NCBI GenBank assembly: GCA_013339765.2
Contig: CM023451.1
Span: forward strand, 151,365,123 to 151,429,122
From: Haemaphysalis longicornis
Lineage: Eukaryota; Arthropoda; Arachnida; Ixodida; Ixodidae
DNA: 64,000 bases
Direction: 5' to 3'
The notes under the pieces were generated by a model. It did not search any database and was not told the origin of the DNA. It saw only the letters and a program-made list of their open reading frames with translations. A program made the translations under genes and the position numbers. Shown piece by piece: positions 44,516 to 53,850 of the stretch; position 1 is the first letter of the stretch; every line of letters begins with the position of its first letter.

Positions 44516-45560
44516 GCGTGATGCTTGAGTTACGGCCGTAATTACTAGATATGAAACGGGCAGCTCAATTTTGAATCGATTCGATCATGTCAATAAGATA
44601 GTTTTGATGAGACTATATAGACGAAGCAAATTCTAGTATAGGGAGAGCGAATGTTAGAAAAGCAAGCGTGCGAACAATAGACAGGGAATGACGTAAGTTG
44701 CGTCGCAGATAACCAAGTGAGCGGGATGTTTTCGCGCAAAATCTAGGTATGTGGTCCGACCAGGATAAATTTGTAGTGAAAATGACGCCTATATATTTGT
44801 ACGACGGTGTTCGCATTAGAGAGCGATTTTCTAAAGTATACGGAAAATTCGAGTTAAGCTGTTTGCGGCTAAAAGTCATGACTTTACATTTATATTAATT
44901 CAGTGTCTTGAGCCATGTGTCACACCAAATTGAAATGACATCGAGATATTTTCGAAGGGACAAATGGTCGTCGGAAGTAGTAATTTTGCTGTAAATAATG
45001 CACTTATCAGCAAATAATCTCATGCTTGATGTTTGATTATTTCCCAAGTCGTTGATGTATATTAGGAAAAGCAGAGGGCCTGAAACGCAGCCTTGTGGCA
45101 CACCAGAAATTGCGTCCGAAAAGCTAGAAGAAAAATTATTGGCTGCAGTGAACTGCTGACGGAACATGATGAAGTTGCGAGGGCAAGGTAATATTTGGGA
45201 GTCCCGGTAAATGGCTGATAATTTGGATATTAGACGACAATGGGCTAAAATCTAGGAAGACACAAAAGCTATTGTTCATGTTAACGTGAAGATCAGATGT
45301 GAATTCAAATTACCGGGGTCGCACGATAAACTTTCCTGAAACCATGTTGGTTAGCAACGAAAAAATGGTTTGATTCAAGATGGCTGAAAATGTGTGATGC
45401 AGTTATATGTTCGAGCATTTTGCTGCATACGCAGGTTAAAGAAATGGGACGTTAGTTGTTAGGCGTGTCTTATGAACTGGTTTTATCTTACCTGTTTTCC
45501 AATCGGATGGTAACTTACCTGTTACTAAAGATTGGGGGAAGATATGGTATAGTTATTTGC
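44500..45560 (-). mobile_element. CR1/L2-like LINE copy 2, older RT copy
   Basis: From 5' to 3' on the minus strand: LPSDWKTGKIKPV near 45500, many stops, SGVPQGCVSGPLLFLIYIND, MRLFADKCIIYS, KYIGVIFTTNLSWSDHI, LPILEFASSI and AARFISSNYGRNSSITQIK. The catalytic motif reads F-A-D-K, so the second Asp is lost. It is more decayed than copy 1, and its 3' part stops abruptly near 44510, exactly where copy 1 begins. The simplest reading is that copy 1 inserted into or beside copy 2. Confidence 0.85.
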
Positions 45561-45564
45561 TTGC

Positions 45565-45865
45565 ATGAGTAGCGGTACCTGAGCCGGTATTCTCAATGAG
45601 TCGGACCTTTGAGTCGGACCCTTTGAGTTTAAACGTTAAGAATGTTTAGAAGGTATTCAATGCCAGCAATGGTTATTTACATGGTTTACATACGGGCCCA
45701 GTCGCGTTCACCAACATGGGGGATGTTAGAGTAACATTCCAGCTTAAATACGGAAGGGAAAACCCAGTTAAATCCAGTGAGAGACTCTGAATCGGGTACC
45801 AAAGCAAGGTTTTTTTTTTTTTTCAACAATATCTTACTTGCAACGCGTGAGGGGGATATTTCTTT
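45565..45865. other. Unassigned stretch
   Basis: Contains two near-identical GAGTCGGACC words at about 45598 and 45614. No gene is seen. Confidence 0.4.
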
Positions 45866-45869
45866 TTTC

Positions 45870-46011
45870 TAATGGAGGCGAAAAGCAAAAACGCCCGTGT
45901 GTACGAGATTTCGGCGCACGTTAAAGATTCCCAAGTGGTCAATATTTATCCGGAGCCCTCCACTACGGCGCGCCTCATCGCCTGCGTTGCGTCGGCGCGT
46001 TAGACCCTACA
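45870..46011 (-). mobile_element. SINE-like interspersed repeat, copy V4
   Basis: The reverse complement has GGTCTAACGCGCCGACGCA, GGCGATGAGGCGCGCCGTAG, GAGGGCTCCGGATAAATATT, CTTTAACGTGCGCCGAAATC, ACACACGGGCGTTTTTGC and TTCGCCTCCATT, matching V1 and V2 block for block. Confidence 0.75.
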
Positions 46012-46164
46012 ATCAAGGGATATTTTTTTCCAGAACTTTTACGAAGGAATAGTAAAGTTTTTCCATTTTGTTAGGATTTTTGACAAAATAGCGTGAAGTA
46101 GATGGAACAAGGAGGATTAACGAGCGATGACAAACGACATTAATTGTTATCTTGGGTCACATGC

Positions 46165-46245
46165 AGTCTGCAGTGTGTCTGTATATTTCTTTATTTCTTT
46201 ATTTTTTCACAATACCCCCAAAGGCCCTCGCGAAAGGCTATTGCA
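46165..46245 (-). mobile_element. LINE 3' tail remnant
   Basis: The minus strand reads GAGGGCCTTTGGGGGTATTG then TGAAAAAATAAAGAAATAAA, a GGCC-T-GGGGTA block and AAATA-type tail like those of other CR1/L2-like ends. Nothing of the coding region is present. Confidence 0.45.
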
Positions 46246-46249
46246 TAGG

Positions 46250-47215
46250 GTGTCCAAGAAGTCGCTGATTGTGGCGACGTTTTTTTCTATTGCAGTTCAT
46301 AACACTGGTAGACCATGTGTGACCCGGGCTGTGAACCGCAGTCGGCCTAAAATAGTCGCAAGACATGGCAACAGATTCGTTTGCGAATCATGTCTTCTGT
46401 ACAAGGGCATACCTGAGTTGTTCGCGGTGCCTCGTTTGTCCGTTTATTCATTTCCACTGCTGGAATTATTTGGTAATCATTGCAACTGACATAGGCAGGC
46501 CCCGACTGCTAAGCTCCATCAACTCTCAGAGTTCAACATAACGTAGAAAACGCGGACGGGCCACACAAAGCTATGCCTTAAGGCCGCTTGCTCATGAAGT
46601 GGAGTTGTAGACGATGGGGCTGATTAAGATATCGACTCCAACTGTGTCATCCCAAAAATAAGTAAAACCACAGATAAAGTGATGTAGTAGGGGATGTCAT
46701 AGCTCGAAACGAGTTTACTTCCAGCCAAAGTTACTTCCACTGACGTGCTCCTGATGGAAAACTGAAACGGGAAGACAAAGCTTCCAAAAAGACAGAGAAT
46801 ACGCTTCTTCATTACCAAACATTTGCGGAGTAGTGTCCTCATTTCAGGACGCCATTCGGCAAAGAGAACATTAGACAAGGGGGTGCGACGACCAGACGTC
46901 CTAGCAAACGGAGGAGCTTAAGTAACTGATCGCGATTGCAAAGCCCGAAGTGTCTCCTAACTCCGCCCAGGCAGTGCATGTCTGGGAGCGCTCTGGTCGT
47001 GCACGAGGTCTTTGCGCTCGACAGATCGGCGGAGGGAGAAAAGAGGGAGGCGGATCTAAAGGGTGACGTTCTTTAATCTAACATAAAGAACCCGCGTAAT
47101 GTTTAAGCTTAGGCTTCGTTTACGAAGTCGCCGATTTGGCAGCCCCTAAAGTCAGGGTCAATCACCTACAATGTTAATCGTGATTCCAACCCTTTGAAAG
47201 CATGTCAAAGGGCGT
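46250..47215. other. Unassigned stretch
   Basis: No recognisable coding domain. The plus-strand frame 46127-46489 overlaps repeat DNA at its start and has no known motif. Confidence 0.4.
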
Positions 47216-47217
47216 AT

Positions 47218-47280
<63 letters not shown>

Positions 47281-47290
47281 TTATTTATTT
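47216..47290. repeat. TTTA microsatellite, left half
   Basis: About 18 TTTA units ending at the 5' LTR. The same repeat resumes right after the 3' LTR at 49135, so the LTR element sits inside one original array. Confidence 0.9.
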
Positions 47291-47487
47291 TGTAGCGCCA
47301 CCATCATCATCTTCTTAAGCGCCACCATGATCATCAGCAGATTGGCCAGCTGGCACGGAACACACTCGGCACTCGGCACACCTCTGGAACGGCACCCTCG
47401 TTCTACGCTCCTCGTCCTGACCATGGCACGGCCAACGCAACCGAAATAAACGTGGGCTCGGCCGCACCGCCTCATCGGCCGCCTACA
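47291..47487 (+). repeat. 5' LTR
   Basis: 197 bp, TG...CA ends, starting TGTAGCGCCACCATCATCAT and ending CGGCCGCCTACA. It contains an AATAAA poly(A) signal in CGAAATAAACG near 47444 and an internal duplication of GCGCCACCAT. It differs from the 3' LTR at two positions. Confidence 0.93.
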
Positions 47488-47515
47488 ATTTGGTGACCCG
47501 ACAAGCGGCTTCGCC

Positions 47516-48205
47516 ATGGCTTCACAACGCTGCTTCCCCTGCCACAACGCGGACGACGGCACGCGAAGAACGTTCCCCGCCCTCCCAGACCTTCCCTTGC
47601 TGATCCCGTTTGATTCCATCTCAAACCACGCTGCATGGTTCGTCATCTTGGAGAGCCATTTTTATGTAAATGACATCTGCTCCCCGGAAATCAGGTACAT
47701 CGTGACACTACAGAAGCTACCTGCTGACCTCGTTGAGCAGATCCAGCTGCCGACCCCAGGACCCGGTGCGTATGACGACTTGAAGGCCGCTGTCCTAAAC
47801 CACTACGGTATAGGAACGCCTTTGTCCACACCACCACGCCTTCCAACGGCATCCGTGGATTACACGTCGCCGGCAGGTCCACCCTCGCCTGACCAACAAG
47901 CGCGAGCCCCGACTACGACTTGCGGCACTTCCGAATTGGCGTTTCACTTAGCCAACTCGACGCCACACCATGGCGCGGTCCCACACGTTGTTGCGTCTCC
48001 TGCACAAACCCACCCTTGTGTTGGCTGCTTTGCCGCTAACAACCGGGACACTTCACCGCCATCGCCGCACGGCACTGGTGAGAAGGATCTTTCAGACCCT
48101 TCTCCTCCCGCACACGCGAGCCCTCCCCCCGTCACCGGTGGAACAGCTTCCAGCAGTCGACAACAGCTCGAGATCCTCGGAAGTGCAACTGACACTCGAA
48201 ACTGA
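47516..48205 (+). CDS. gag: Gag-like protein of a Ty3/Gypsy-type element
   Basis: A 229-codon frame starts with an ATG 28 bp after the 5' LTR. The N-terminal half resembles capsid domains of arthropod Gypsy-type Gag: residues around 38-55 read HAAWFVILESHFYVNDI, then RYIVTLQKLPADLVEQI and AYDDLKAAVLNHYG, i.e. the usual W-F-x-x-x-E-x-x-F, the LP segment and Y-x-x-L-K. Gag packages element RNA in virus-like particles. The C-terminal half is Pro/Ser/Thr-rich with no CCHC zinc knuckle. Full Gag is often longer than 229 residues, so this may be truncated. A second frame (47970-48812) overlaps its end and stays open for 280 codons. It is Arg/Pro-rich and I cannot assign it. Confidence 0.75.
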   Translation: MASQRCFPCHNADDGTRRTFPALPDLPLLIPFDSISNHAAWFVILESHFYVNDICSPEIRYIVTLQKLPADLVEQIQLPTPGPGAYDDLKAAVLNHYGIGTPLSTPPRLPTASVDYTSPAGPPSPDQQARAPTTTCGTSELAFHLANSTPHHGAVPHVVASPAQTHPCVGCFAANNRDTSPPSPHGTGEKDLSDPSPPAHASPPPVTGGTASSSRQQLEILGSATDTRN

Positions 48206-48936
48206 TCAGACTGCCTCCGACAGTCCTGACACCCTGGCTACGATGGAGACACCGGAGAAACAATTGCGGGACAAACGTCGCAACAAATGTCGCCGAAAGA
48301 ACAATTTCTTGTCCCCATGCAGCCAGACGTGCCGCAAACTGGTTACCCCACCTCGACCGATTCCCTGCTACAGGAGCGTATTCGGTATACGGTGTCACAG
48401 GCGCTCTGCTCTCCGACCCCGGATGAAACCAGCGCGAGTGCACTGCACGGCAGGAACTCGACGCACCGGTAGTTCGAGAGACGCTTGTCGTTGGCGCCCT
48501 CCGCTGCTCCGTCTCGCACGGCGCGTGCGCACGTTGCCCAGACAGCGACACATCCCTAGAGCTCACACCACAGCACAGTCAAGCCCGAACTCCGGTCGTC
48601 ATTCTGCTGCACCGCGCTTCACCTTGCCGATGTCCTTCGAGTTACGCCTGCCGTTCGCTCCACCATCAATTGCAGCAGCCGCTTCGCATCCCGCAATGCG
48701 TCCGCGGCCGCACTCCCAGCCTCGTCCACCAGAGGTTGCCCACATCCCGGACGCTACCTCGCCGACGACCAGGACCGTGCCGTTTAGTCAACCCCTGCCA
48801 CTTGACCACTGACTGCCCACGGACTCTTCCTGACTACGGACAAATTGTACATACCTGTACATAGTGCATAGTGCATTTTCGTGCATTGTCATTTACGTTT
48901 GTCACTTTCCCTCGCTTCACGCTAGGGGGGGAGCCC
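48206..48936 (+). other. Internal region after gag, no pol
   Basis: Between gag and the 3' LTR no RT (YxDD), protease (DTG) or integrase (HHCC, DDE) motif is visible in any frame. The segment probably holds the remains of the element's 3' internal region. It ends in a purine tract, GCTAGGGGGGGAGCCC, which serves as the likely plus-strand primer. Confidence 0.6.
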
Positions 48937-49133
48937 TGTAGCGCCACCATCATCATCTTCTTAAGCGCCACCATGATCATCAGCAGATTGGCCAGCTGGC
49001 ACGGAACACACTCGGCACTCGGCACACCTCTGGAACGGCACCCTCGTTCTACGCTCCTCGGCCTGACCATGGCACGGCCAACGCAACCGAAATGAACGTG
49101 GGCTCGGCCGCACCGCCTCATCGGCCGCCTACA
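48937..49133 (+). repeat. 3' LTR
   Basis: 197 bp, identical to the 5' LTR except for G in place of T in CTCGGCCTGACC and G in place of A in GAAATGAACG. The second change removes the AATAAA signal from the LTR copy that would be used to end the transcript. Confidence 0.93.
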
Positions 49134-49134
49134 A

Positions 49135-49159
49135 CTTATTTATTTATTTATTTATTTGT

Positions 49160-49226
<67 letters not shown>

Positions 49227-49228
49227 TT
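49135..49228. repeat. TTTA microsatellite, right half
   Basis: About 22 TTTA units with one GTTT variant, continuing the array interrupted by the LTR element. Confidence 0.9.
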
Positions 49229-49229
49229 C

Positions 49230-49695
49230 CTCGTTCAGTTTGGTTTTCAACAAAGTTCAAAGGGACTCTGCAGCACTTCCGATAAACGCTTTCACTCTTT
49301 CCTTCACGTCTGGAAGCACTGCGAAAGCTGCATTTGTCGCCAGCACGGAGTGTCGCTGCGTGATTTGCTCGTCGCAGCAGATCCGCATTCCGTTTCTGCT
49401 TTGCTCTGTGGTTTGCTTTTTAAAAGTGGCCGTCAAATGCGTTCATTGCTGCAACTGGAGGGAAGCCGGCCAATAGGCGCTACACCAGCTGCAATGGCGT
49501 CATTCGAGCGCTCGAAGTATGCCAAGACCGGGAAAGAGAGAAAAGTCTTTTGGCCGATTTTCTAAGTTATCTGATAGGCATAGAGCAGTAATTTTCGGCT
49601 GAGGTACTTCGTGGCCCCCTATTCTAAGTACTGGTTGTGTTTTTTGACTACGTTCTGCAAGCATTAAGGATTTAGAAGGAAGTTGAATAGAGTGT
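49230..49695. other. Unassigned stretch
   Basis: No recognisable domain or terminal repeat. The Phe/Tyr-rich frames across the microsatellite are artefacts. Confidence 0.4.
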
Positions 49696-49699
49696 TGCG

Positions 49700-49880
49700 A
49701 GGCTTTTAATGTGTAGAATTCTTCGCCGAGAACCGCCACAGCCACGCGTTCAACGCCCTTCATTCGCACAAAAATGCATAATCGGCTCAAGTAACACCTT
49801 TAATAACTATAATAGCGTAAATGGAGATAATTGGTGGAACAGAATTTTGAAAGACCAAAATATAATAGAAAAAATGAAAA
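49700..49880 (+). repeat. AT-rich satellite-like repeat, copy S4
   Basis: TTTTAATGTGTAGAATTCTT, AACGCCCTTCATTCGCACAA, ATAATAGCGTAAATGGAGAT and AATTTTGAAAGACCAAAAT match the unit layout of S3. It is separated from S5 by the LINE at 49905-50725. Confidence 0.8.
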
Positions 49881-49904
49881 TTTTACTAAAATGATCAGAG
49901 AAGG

Positions 49905-50725
49905 AGGAATAAACATTTATTTAACTGTATGAGTTCCGTGGTGTGGGGCCTCCTTACTCCAGGAAGCCTTGGTCTTCGTTGTTGGTATTGAGGGCGTGAG
50001 CTGGTATTGAGGGCGTGAGCTGGTCAGCTGGTCCTCCCACTGCTCCAGGGTGGGGTTAGGTTGGGGGGTCAGAGATTGTGATTCTAGGCACTCACGCACC
50101 ATATGGTAGATAGGGTTGGTAGCGGGGCAGTGCTGACAAGTCAATGGGTATGTTGTTGGTTAGATGGCATGGAGTAGTGTACCGTGGGTGTATGTGTTAG
50201 CTTGCAGCTTTATGGGGGTAATGGTGTCCCCTCCGGTCATCTTGGGATGTGGTAAGGCGTAGGTGCGGCGCTGCAGTCGGTACTGGGTGAGGACATCGGT
50301 GTATCTTCTTGTAATGGCGTGGCTAAAGGCCACGATTGGTCTGCCAACGAGGGAAGGAACGGAAGGTATACTCGGGGGCAGCGGCGTGGTCAGTTTGCGG
50401 ATAGCAGCGATAATTTGTGTCGCTGTGAAAGGAGCATCTAGGCCCGGGTTAGGTATTCCAGCGTAATCGGGTAGGCCAGTGGTCGGGGAAGGAGCTTTAA
50501 AAGGGGTGCCGACATGGTGGGCCGTGACGTCGAGGAGGAATTTTTCATCTGTGCCGGGATAGTGGGGAATGAGCCGGTGAAGGTGTTACCCAGTAGTTGT
50601 TTTGCTTTCCGTGCGTCCGAGTAGCAACCGGAGAATGAGCCAGGTGCGGTGATTACTTGAAGTACGTTGTAATCGGTCGAAAACCTGGTTCTGATTGTGT
50701 CGGCTAAGGGTGTTTGCATATTCTT
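49905..50725 (-). mobile_element. Internally deleted RNase H-group LINE
   Basis: Read on the minus strand, one frame runs from about 50470 to 49920 with a single TAA near 50167. It starts with LDAPFTATQIIAAIRKLTTP, the first conserved block of the RT domain, and passes within about 25 residues into AFSHAITRRYTDVLTQYRLQ, the linker that normally lies after RNase H. It then gives CQHCPATNPIYHMVREC (Cys-His motif) and NPTLEQWEDQL. The whole RT catalytic core and RNase H are therefore missing with the frame kept. A frameshift near 50455 separates an upstream frame (50438-50719). The 3' end reads AGTTAAATAAATGTTTATTC. It lies inside the satellite tract. Confidence 0.8.
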
Positions 50726-50744
50726 CAGCTTGTTTAGTCCGCTG

Positions 50745-51300
50745 TGTTATTCAAAGTTTGAGAGGAGGAGATGTACAAGGTGCATATTGTTTGATTTCGT
50801 CAGATCATTTTTGGTTGTGTCGCTGGAAGAAACAAAAACAGCCAATAATGATCTGACGAAATCAAAAATATGCGTCTTATACATGCATCTCCTCCAAAAA
50901 CTTAAAATAAAACAGAAAAAAAGCCTGCAAAATGACGTTCGAAATACAAATACAAGGATGGCGAAAATGAGCAAACCATGTTAATGCCCTGCATTTCCGC
51001 AAAAATGCTCAACTGGCGGTATGAATATATTTAATCGCTGCAATAGCCTAAATTGAGATATTTGGTATGGCAGAACTGAAAACCAAAAAAACAAGAAAAA
51101 TAGAAAAAATTGCATTTTCATAAAAACGACCTGATGAAACCAAACATGCATCTTATACATCTCCTCCCAAAAACGAAGAATAAATAAGAAATCCCGCAAA
51201 AAAACATTCGAAATACGAATAAAAACTTGCGAAAACGGACCAAGCCTGCACTACGCCTTGCATCTGCGGAAAAATATAATTACAATAAAAATACATAAAG
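50745..51300 (+). repeat. AT-rich satellite-like repeat, copy S5
   Basis: Two units: CTCCTCCAAAAACTTAAAAT ... GCCCTGCATTTCCGCAAAAA at about 50890-51005 and CTCCTCCCAAAAACGAAGAA ... CTTGCATCTGCGGAAAAAT at about 51163-51275, about 272 bp apart. This is the reverse complement of the S1 layout. The first part folds back on itself (listed separately). Confidence 0.8.
50762..50896. repeat. Inverted repeat within satellite copy S5
   Basis: GGAGGAGATGTACAAGGTGC ... GATTTCGTCAGATCATTTTT at the left pairs with GATCTGACGAAATCAAAAAT ... ATACATGCATCTCCTCC at the right. The arms are about 55 bp with a loop of about 25 bp. Two satellite units lie head to head here. Confidence 0.85.
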
Positions 51301-51303
51301 GTA

Positions 51304-53063
51304 CAGTAAAAGCTTGTTAATTCGAACTCAGTTAATTCGAACTTACAATTAATTCGAACTGACGTCTCGGTCCCGGCACAGCCATGTATATTTCAATGGA
51401 GGAAAACACCCGATAATTCGAAAGGCGGTCGCTATCCAGAACAGTTAATTCGAACTGGGATCCCCTGGTTTCCATCGCTCCTCGCCGAAGAAGTCTGCCC
51501 AGAGTGATTACAACGTGTTGCGAATCCAAAACGAACCAAATTTCTAAAAGATGAAAAACAACGAAACAAACAAACAAACAAAAACGACAGCGTAGCGCGC
51601 GCGCTACGCTACTGCGACAGAAGTTTCGCTTCCGCCGCGGGCGCCGCGCCGTTGGCGCTATGGCTCCGGCGCATGCCGTTGCAGGTTTTCTTTGTGCCGC
51701 GGACCCGTGGTCGCTGGTCTGGACCTTCGATCACCTGGCGTGCACAACAAACGTGTAGTAGCCCCTAATGCCCTAGTTACACGGGCACACTTAACCATGG
51801 TTAAGCAAACCGCAGTTTCTTGCGTCACACGACAGACGAAACTACGGTTATCCTGATAACCATGGTTAACGCAAACCGTGCTTGGCACACTCAGTTCGGT
51901 CACTCTAACTAGGGTGGCCCTACTCTAACCGCAGTAGCCGGAGCCGCAGTGTTCACTCACAATCGCGCAAGTCAGTTCGGACGCAAGTGACGGCGCATCA
52001 GCGGAGGCGAGACAATAATCACCTGGGGTGTGAAGAAGACGAATTCAGGCCCTCACAGAGCCGAAATAGCTGGCGCCCCAAAGCTGGCCCCAAGAGAAGC
52101 TTGCGTTCCTTACGTCGCTCTTGCATTCAGCGCGACTGCTCGTAACCACGTGCGACTGAAGCGATAGCTGCGGCTCCTTCCCCGATACACCCGATCAACC
52201 ACGACAATAGGCATGCTAAATTTGTAAATTCCGCGCATCGTTCGCAACACATGGACAAAGCAGGAAATCATGAAGCGTTTTCAGCGCTCGGAAACGATCC
52301 GCGCGCACTCCGACCGTGCCTCTAAACACGCCGGCGTGACTGCCCACACGGCCCACGAAGTTGTTCGAACCGGCTCAGACTACGGCAGCAACAGCTTGAG
52401 GCCACTCTTCGAAATCAATGTGATCGCGGAAAAGAAGATCCACATTCGAGAAAGTGAATGTTAGCGTGGTCAAAAATTGGGCTCTGGATTGTAATTCGCA
52501 GTTGTAGGGATAGCGGTGGTCAAATAGCCACCACGATGCTAAGCCTAAAGTTCCCAAAACCCCGCCGAACCGACAAACGCAAGGCGGTTGCGAGCTGTTG
52601 AGGAAGCCCCTCTCATATACTGACACTATCCCTCTCATAAAACTCGCCGCGCGTGAGTGCGTTATGTTTGGGTCTGAAGCAACTGTTTCCTTTTGTCTAC
52701 ACGGCTTCTCTTTTGTTTTGTTTTTCTTATCGTGAAGGTAAAAAAAATTTTAATTTAATTTTGTTGCGCTCACAACCACGTCGCCACACTGCTGTCGCCA
52801 CACTTGGAATTTCGCGTGTAACAGCCAAAACCGCAGTTTGCGATAACCGCGGTTTAAGTTTAGTAACCACGGTTAAACGGAAATGCGGTTACTTCCGCCG
52901 TGTAACTTATAATTCGCGATAACGAGTCCAAAGGTGGCTTCTTTGTGTTCTGCCTGGCCGGCGCAATATTCATTCATTAGCGCGCCCTCCCGCCAATTCG
53001 AACTCCACTGAGTTCCAACAATTTTATGGTCCCCGGCGAACCCGAATTAACGAGCTTTTAATG
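51304..53063. mobile_element. Pogo-like TIR element, 1760 bp, TA-flanked
   Basis: Left end CAGTAAAAGCTTGTTAATTC, right end (reverse complement) CATTAAAAGCTCGTTAATTC. About 26 bp of inverted repeat with four to five mismatches, each flanked by TA (51302-51303, 53064-53065). AATTCGAACT is repeated several times near the left end. CAGT-AA-GCTCG-TTAATTCG ends are typical of pogo/Tigger-type elements of the Tc1/mariner superfamily. I see no transposase, and most of the interior is another element (51776-52906). A 22-bp palindrome (half-site AGCGTAGCGCG) lies at 51589-51610. Satellite DNA lies on both sides. Confidence 0.85.
51776..52906. mobile_element. Nested TIR element, 1131 bp
   Basis: The ends share GTTACACGG as inverted repeat; beyond it similarity falls, but both subterminal regions are dense in AACCGCAGTTT, AACCATGGTTAA and AACCGCGGTTTA words that pair across the element. 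Flanking trinucleotides are CTA (left) and TTA (right), close to but not an exact duplication. No transposase is found. It could be a PIF/Harbinger-type or unclassified MITE. Confidence 0.6.
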
Positions 53064-53065
53064 TA

Positions 53066-53230
53066 TAACTTTGTCGAAAAGAAACAAAAAATTCTAAGAT
53101 AATAAAATAACCCCACTCCTGCGGCAACCCACAGCCAAATCTGGCTGTAAAGAACTCACACTCTGGGCAAGCGGCATAAAAATGCTACGCATCAGTAGAC
53201 ATTCTCTGAATTTCTGCGTATTTTTTTTTA
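53066..53230 (+). repeat. AT-rich satellite-like repeat, copy S6
   Basis: TGTAAAGAACTCACACTCTG, GCAAGCGGCATAAAAATGC and ATTTCTGCGTATTTTTTTT match the end of S3 (37335-37420). It is the continuation of S5 on the far side of the pogo-like element. Confidence 0.75.
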
Positions 53231-53850
53231 GTTAACTTGTTTTTACCTTACTCATTGAATAACTAAAAAGCCTTCTTTACAACGGAAGTTGAAAGGACTC
53301 CGTATCTACTTGTTGAGTCAACAATTAGGTTTACAAAAAACGTTTCCAGATGCTACGACCGACAAGTACGATCAATGATATGACGCTAAATCCCTTCTGG
53401 GAACGTTTAGAATTCTATTTCGCTTCAGCCTTGTTAAGTATAACCGTAGTGGTATCTCGCTGTTTTTTAGTTACTAGTAACCAGCTACCTTAATTACAGT
53501 TCTATTGCCTTATTGTGTTATCATCACAATAAAACTAATTGCCAAAAGTGCAAACAATTATGGTCCGTATACTGCAATTCTTTTTTCATGTACTGTTTCG
53601 GACTCCCTTCCTAATGTCATTAGACTCTAGAACGTTTCGGCCCCTAAAACATGCATAACAGCCTTATCTTCTCTATTTGGATCAACAATCATTGGTTAGA
53701 TGATATAGAACAGCCTCATAGGTATTCTTGTTTAATATACCATACCCATAACTTCCAATTATTCACGCATGTTGATTTTTGCTCATGTGTTCAAATATAT
53801 TTTCCCGATTTTCGTAATACATTATGTTAGGTTCATCCCAATACAGAATA
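53231..53850. other. AT-rich unassigned stretch
   Basis: No open frame of note, no terminal repeats. Confidence 0.4.

Larger units (their letters stand above)
47291..49133 (+). mobile_element. Gag-only (non-autonomous) LTR retrotransposon, 1843 bp
   Basis: Complete small LTR element: 5' LTR 47291-47487, a likely primer-binding region beginning TTTGGTGACCCGACAAGC two bases in, a gag-like open frame, a pol-less region, a polypurine stretch AGGGGGGGAG near 48924-48933, and a 3' LTR at 48937-49133. No protease, RT, RNase H or integrase motif is present between the LTRs, so it must use enzymes from a related full-length element. The gag type points to Ty3/Gypsy. Flanks are TTTA repeat on both sides; a target duplication cannot be read with confidence there (ATTT left, ACTT right). 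Two differences between the LTRs indicate a recent insertion. Confidence 0.9.

Noticed and set aside
33696..47290. CRISPR array among the tandem repeats
   Set aside because: Repeats are microsatellites or transposon parts; there is no spacer-repeat structure and the sequence is eukaryotic in character.
49092..49565. Phe/Tyr/Leu-rich membrane-like protein
   Set aside because: The hydrophobic run is translated TTTA microsatellite.
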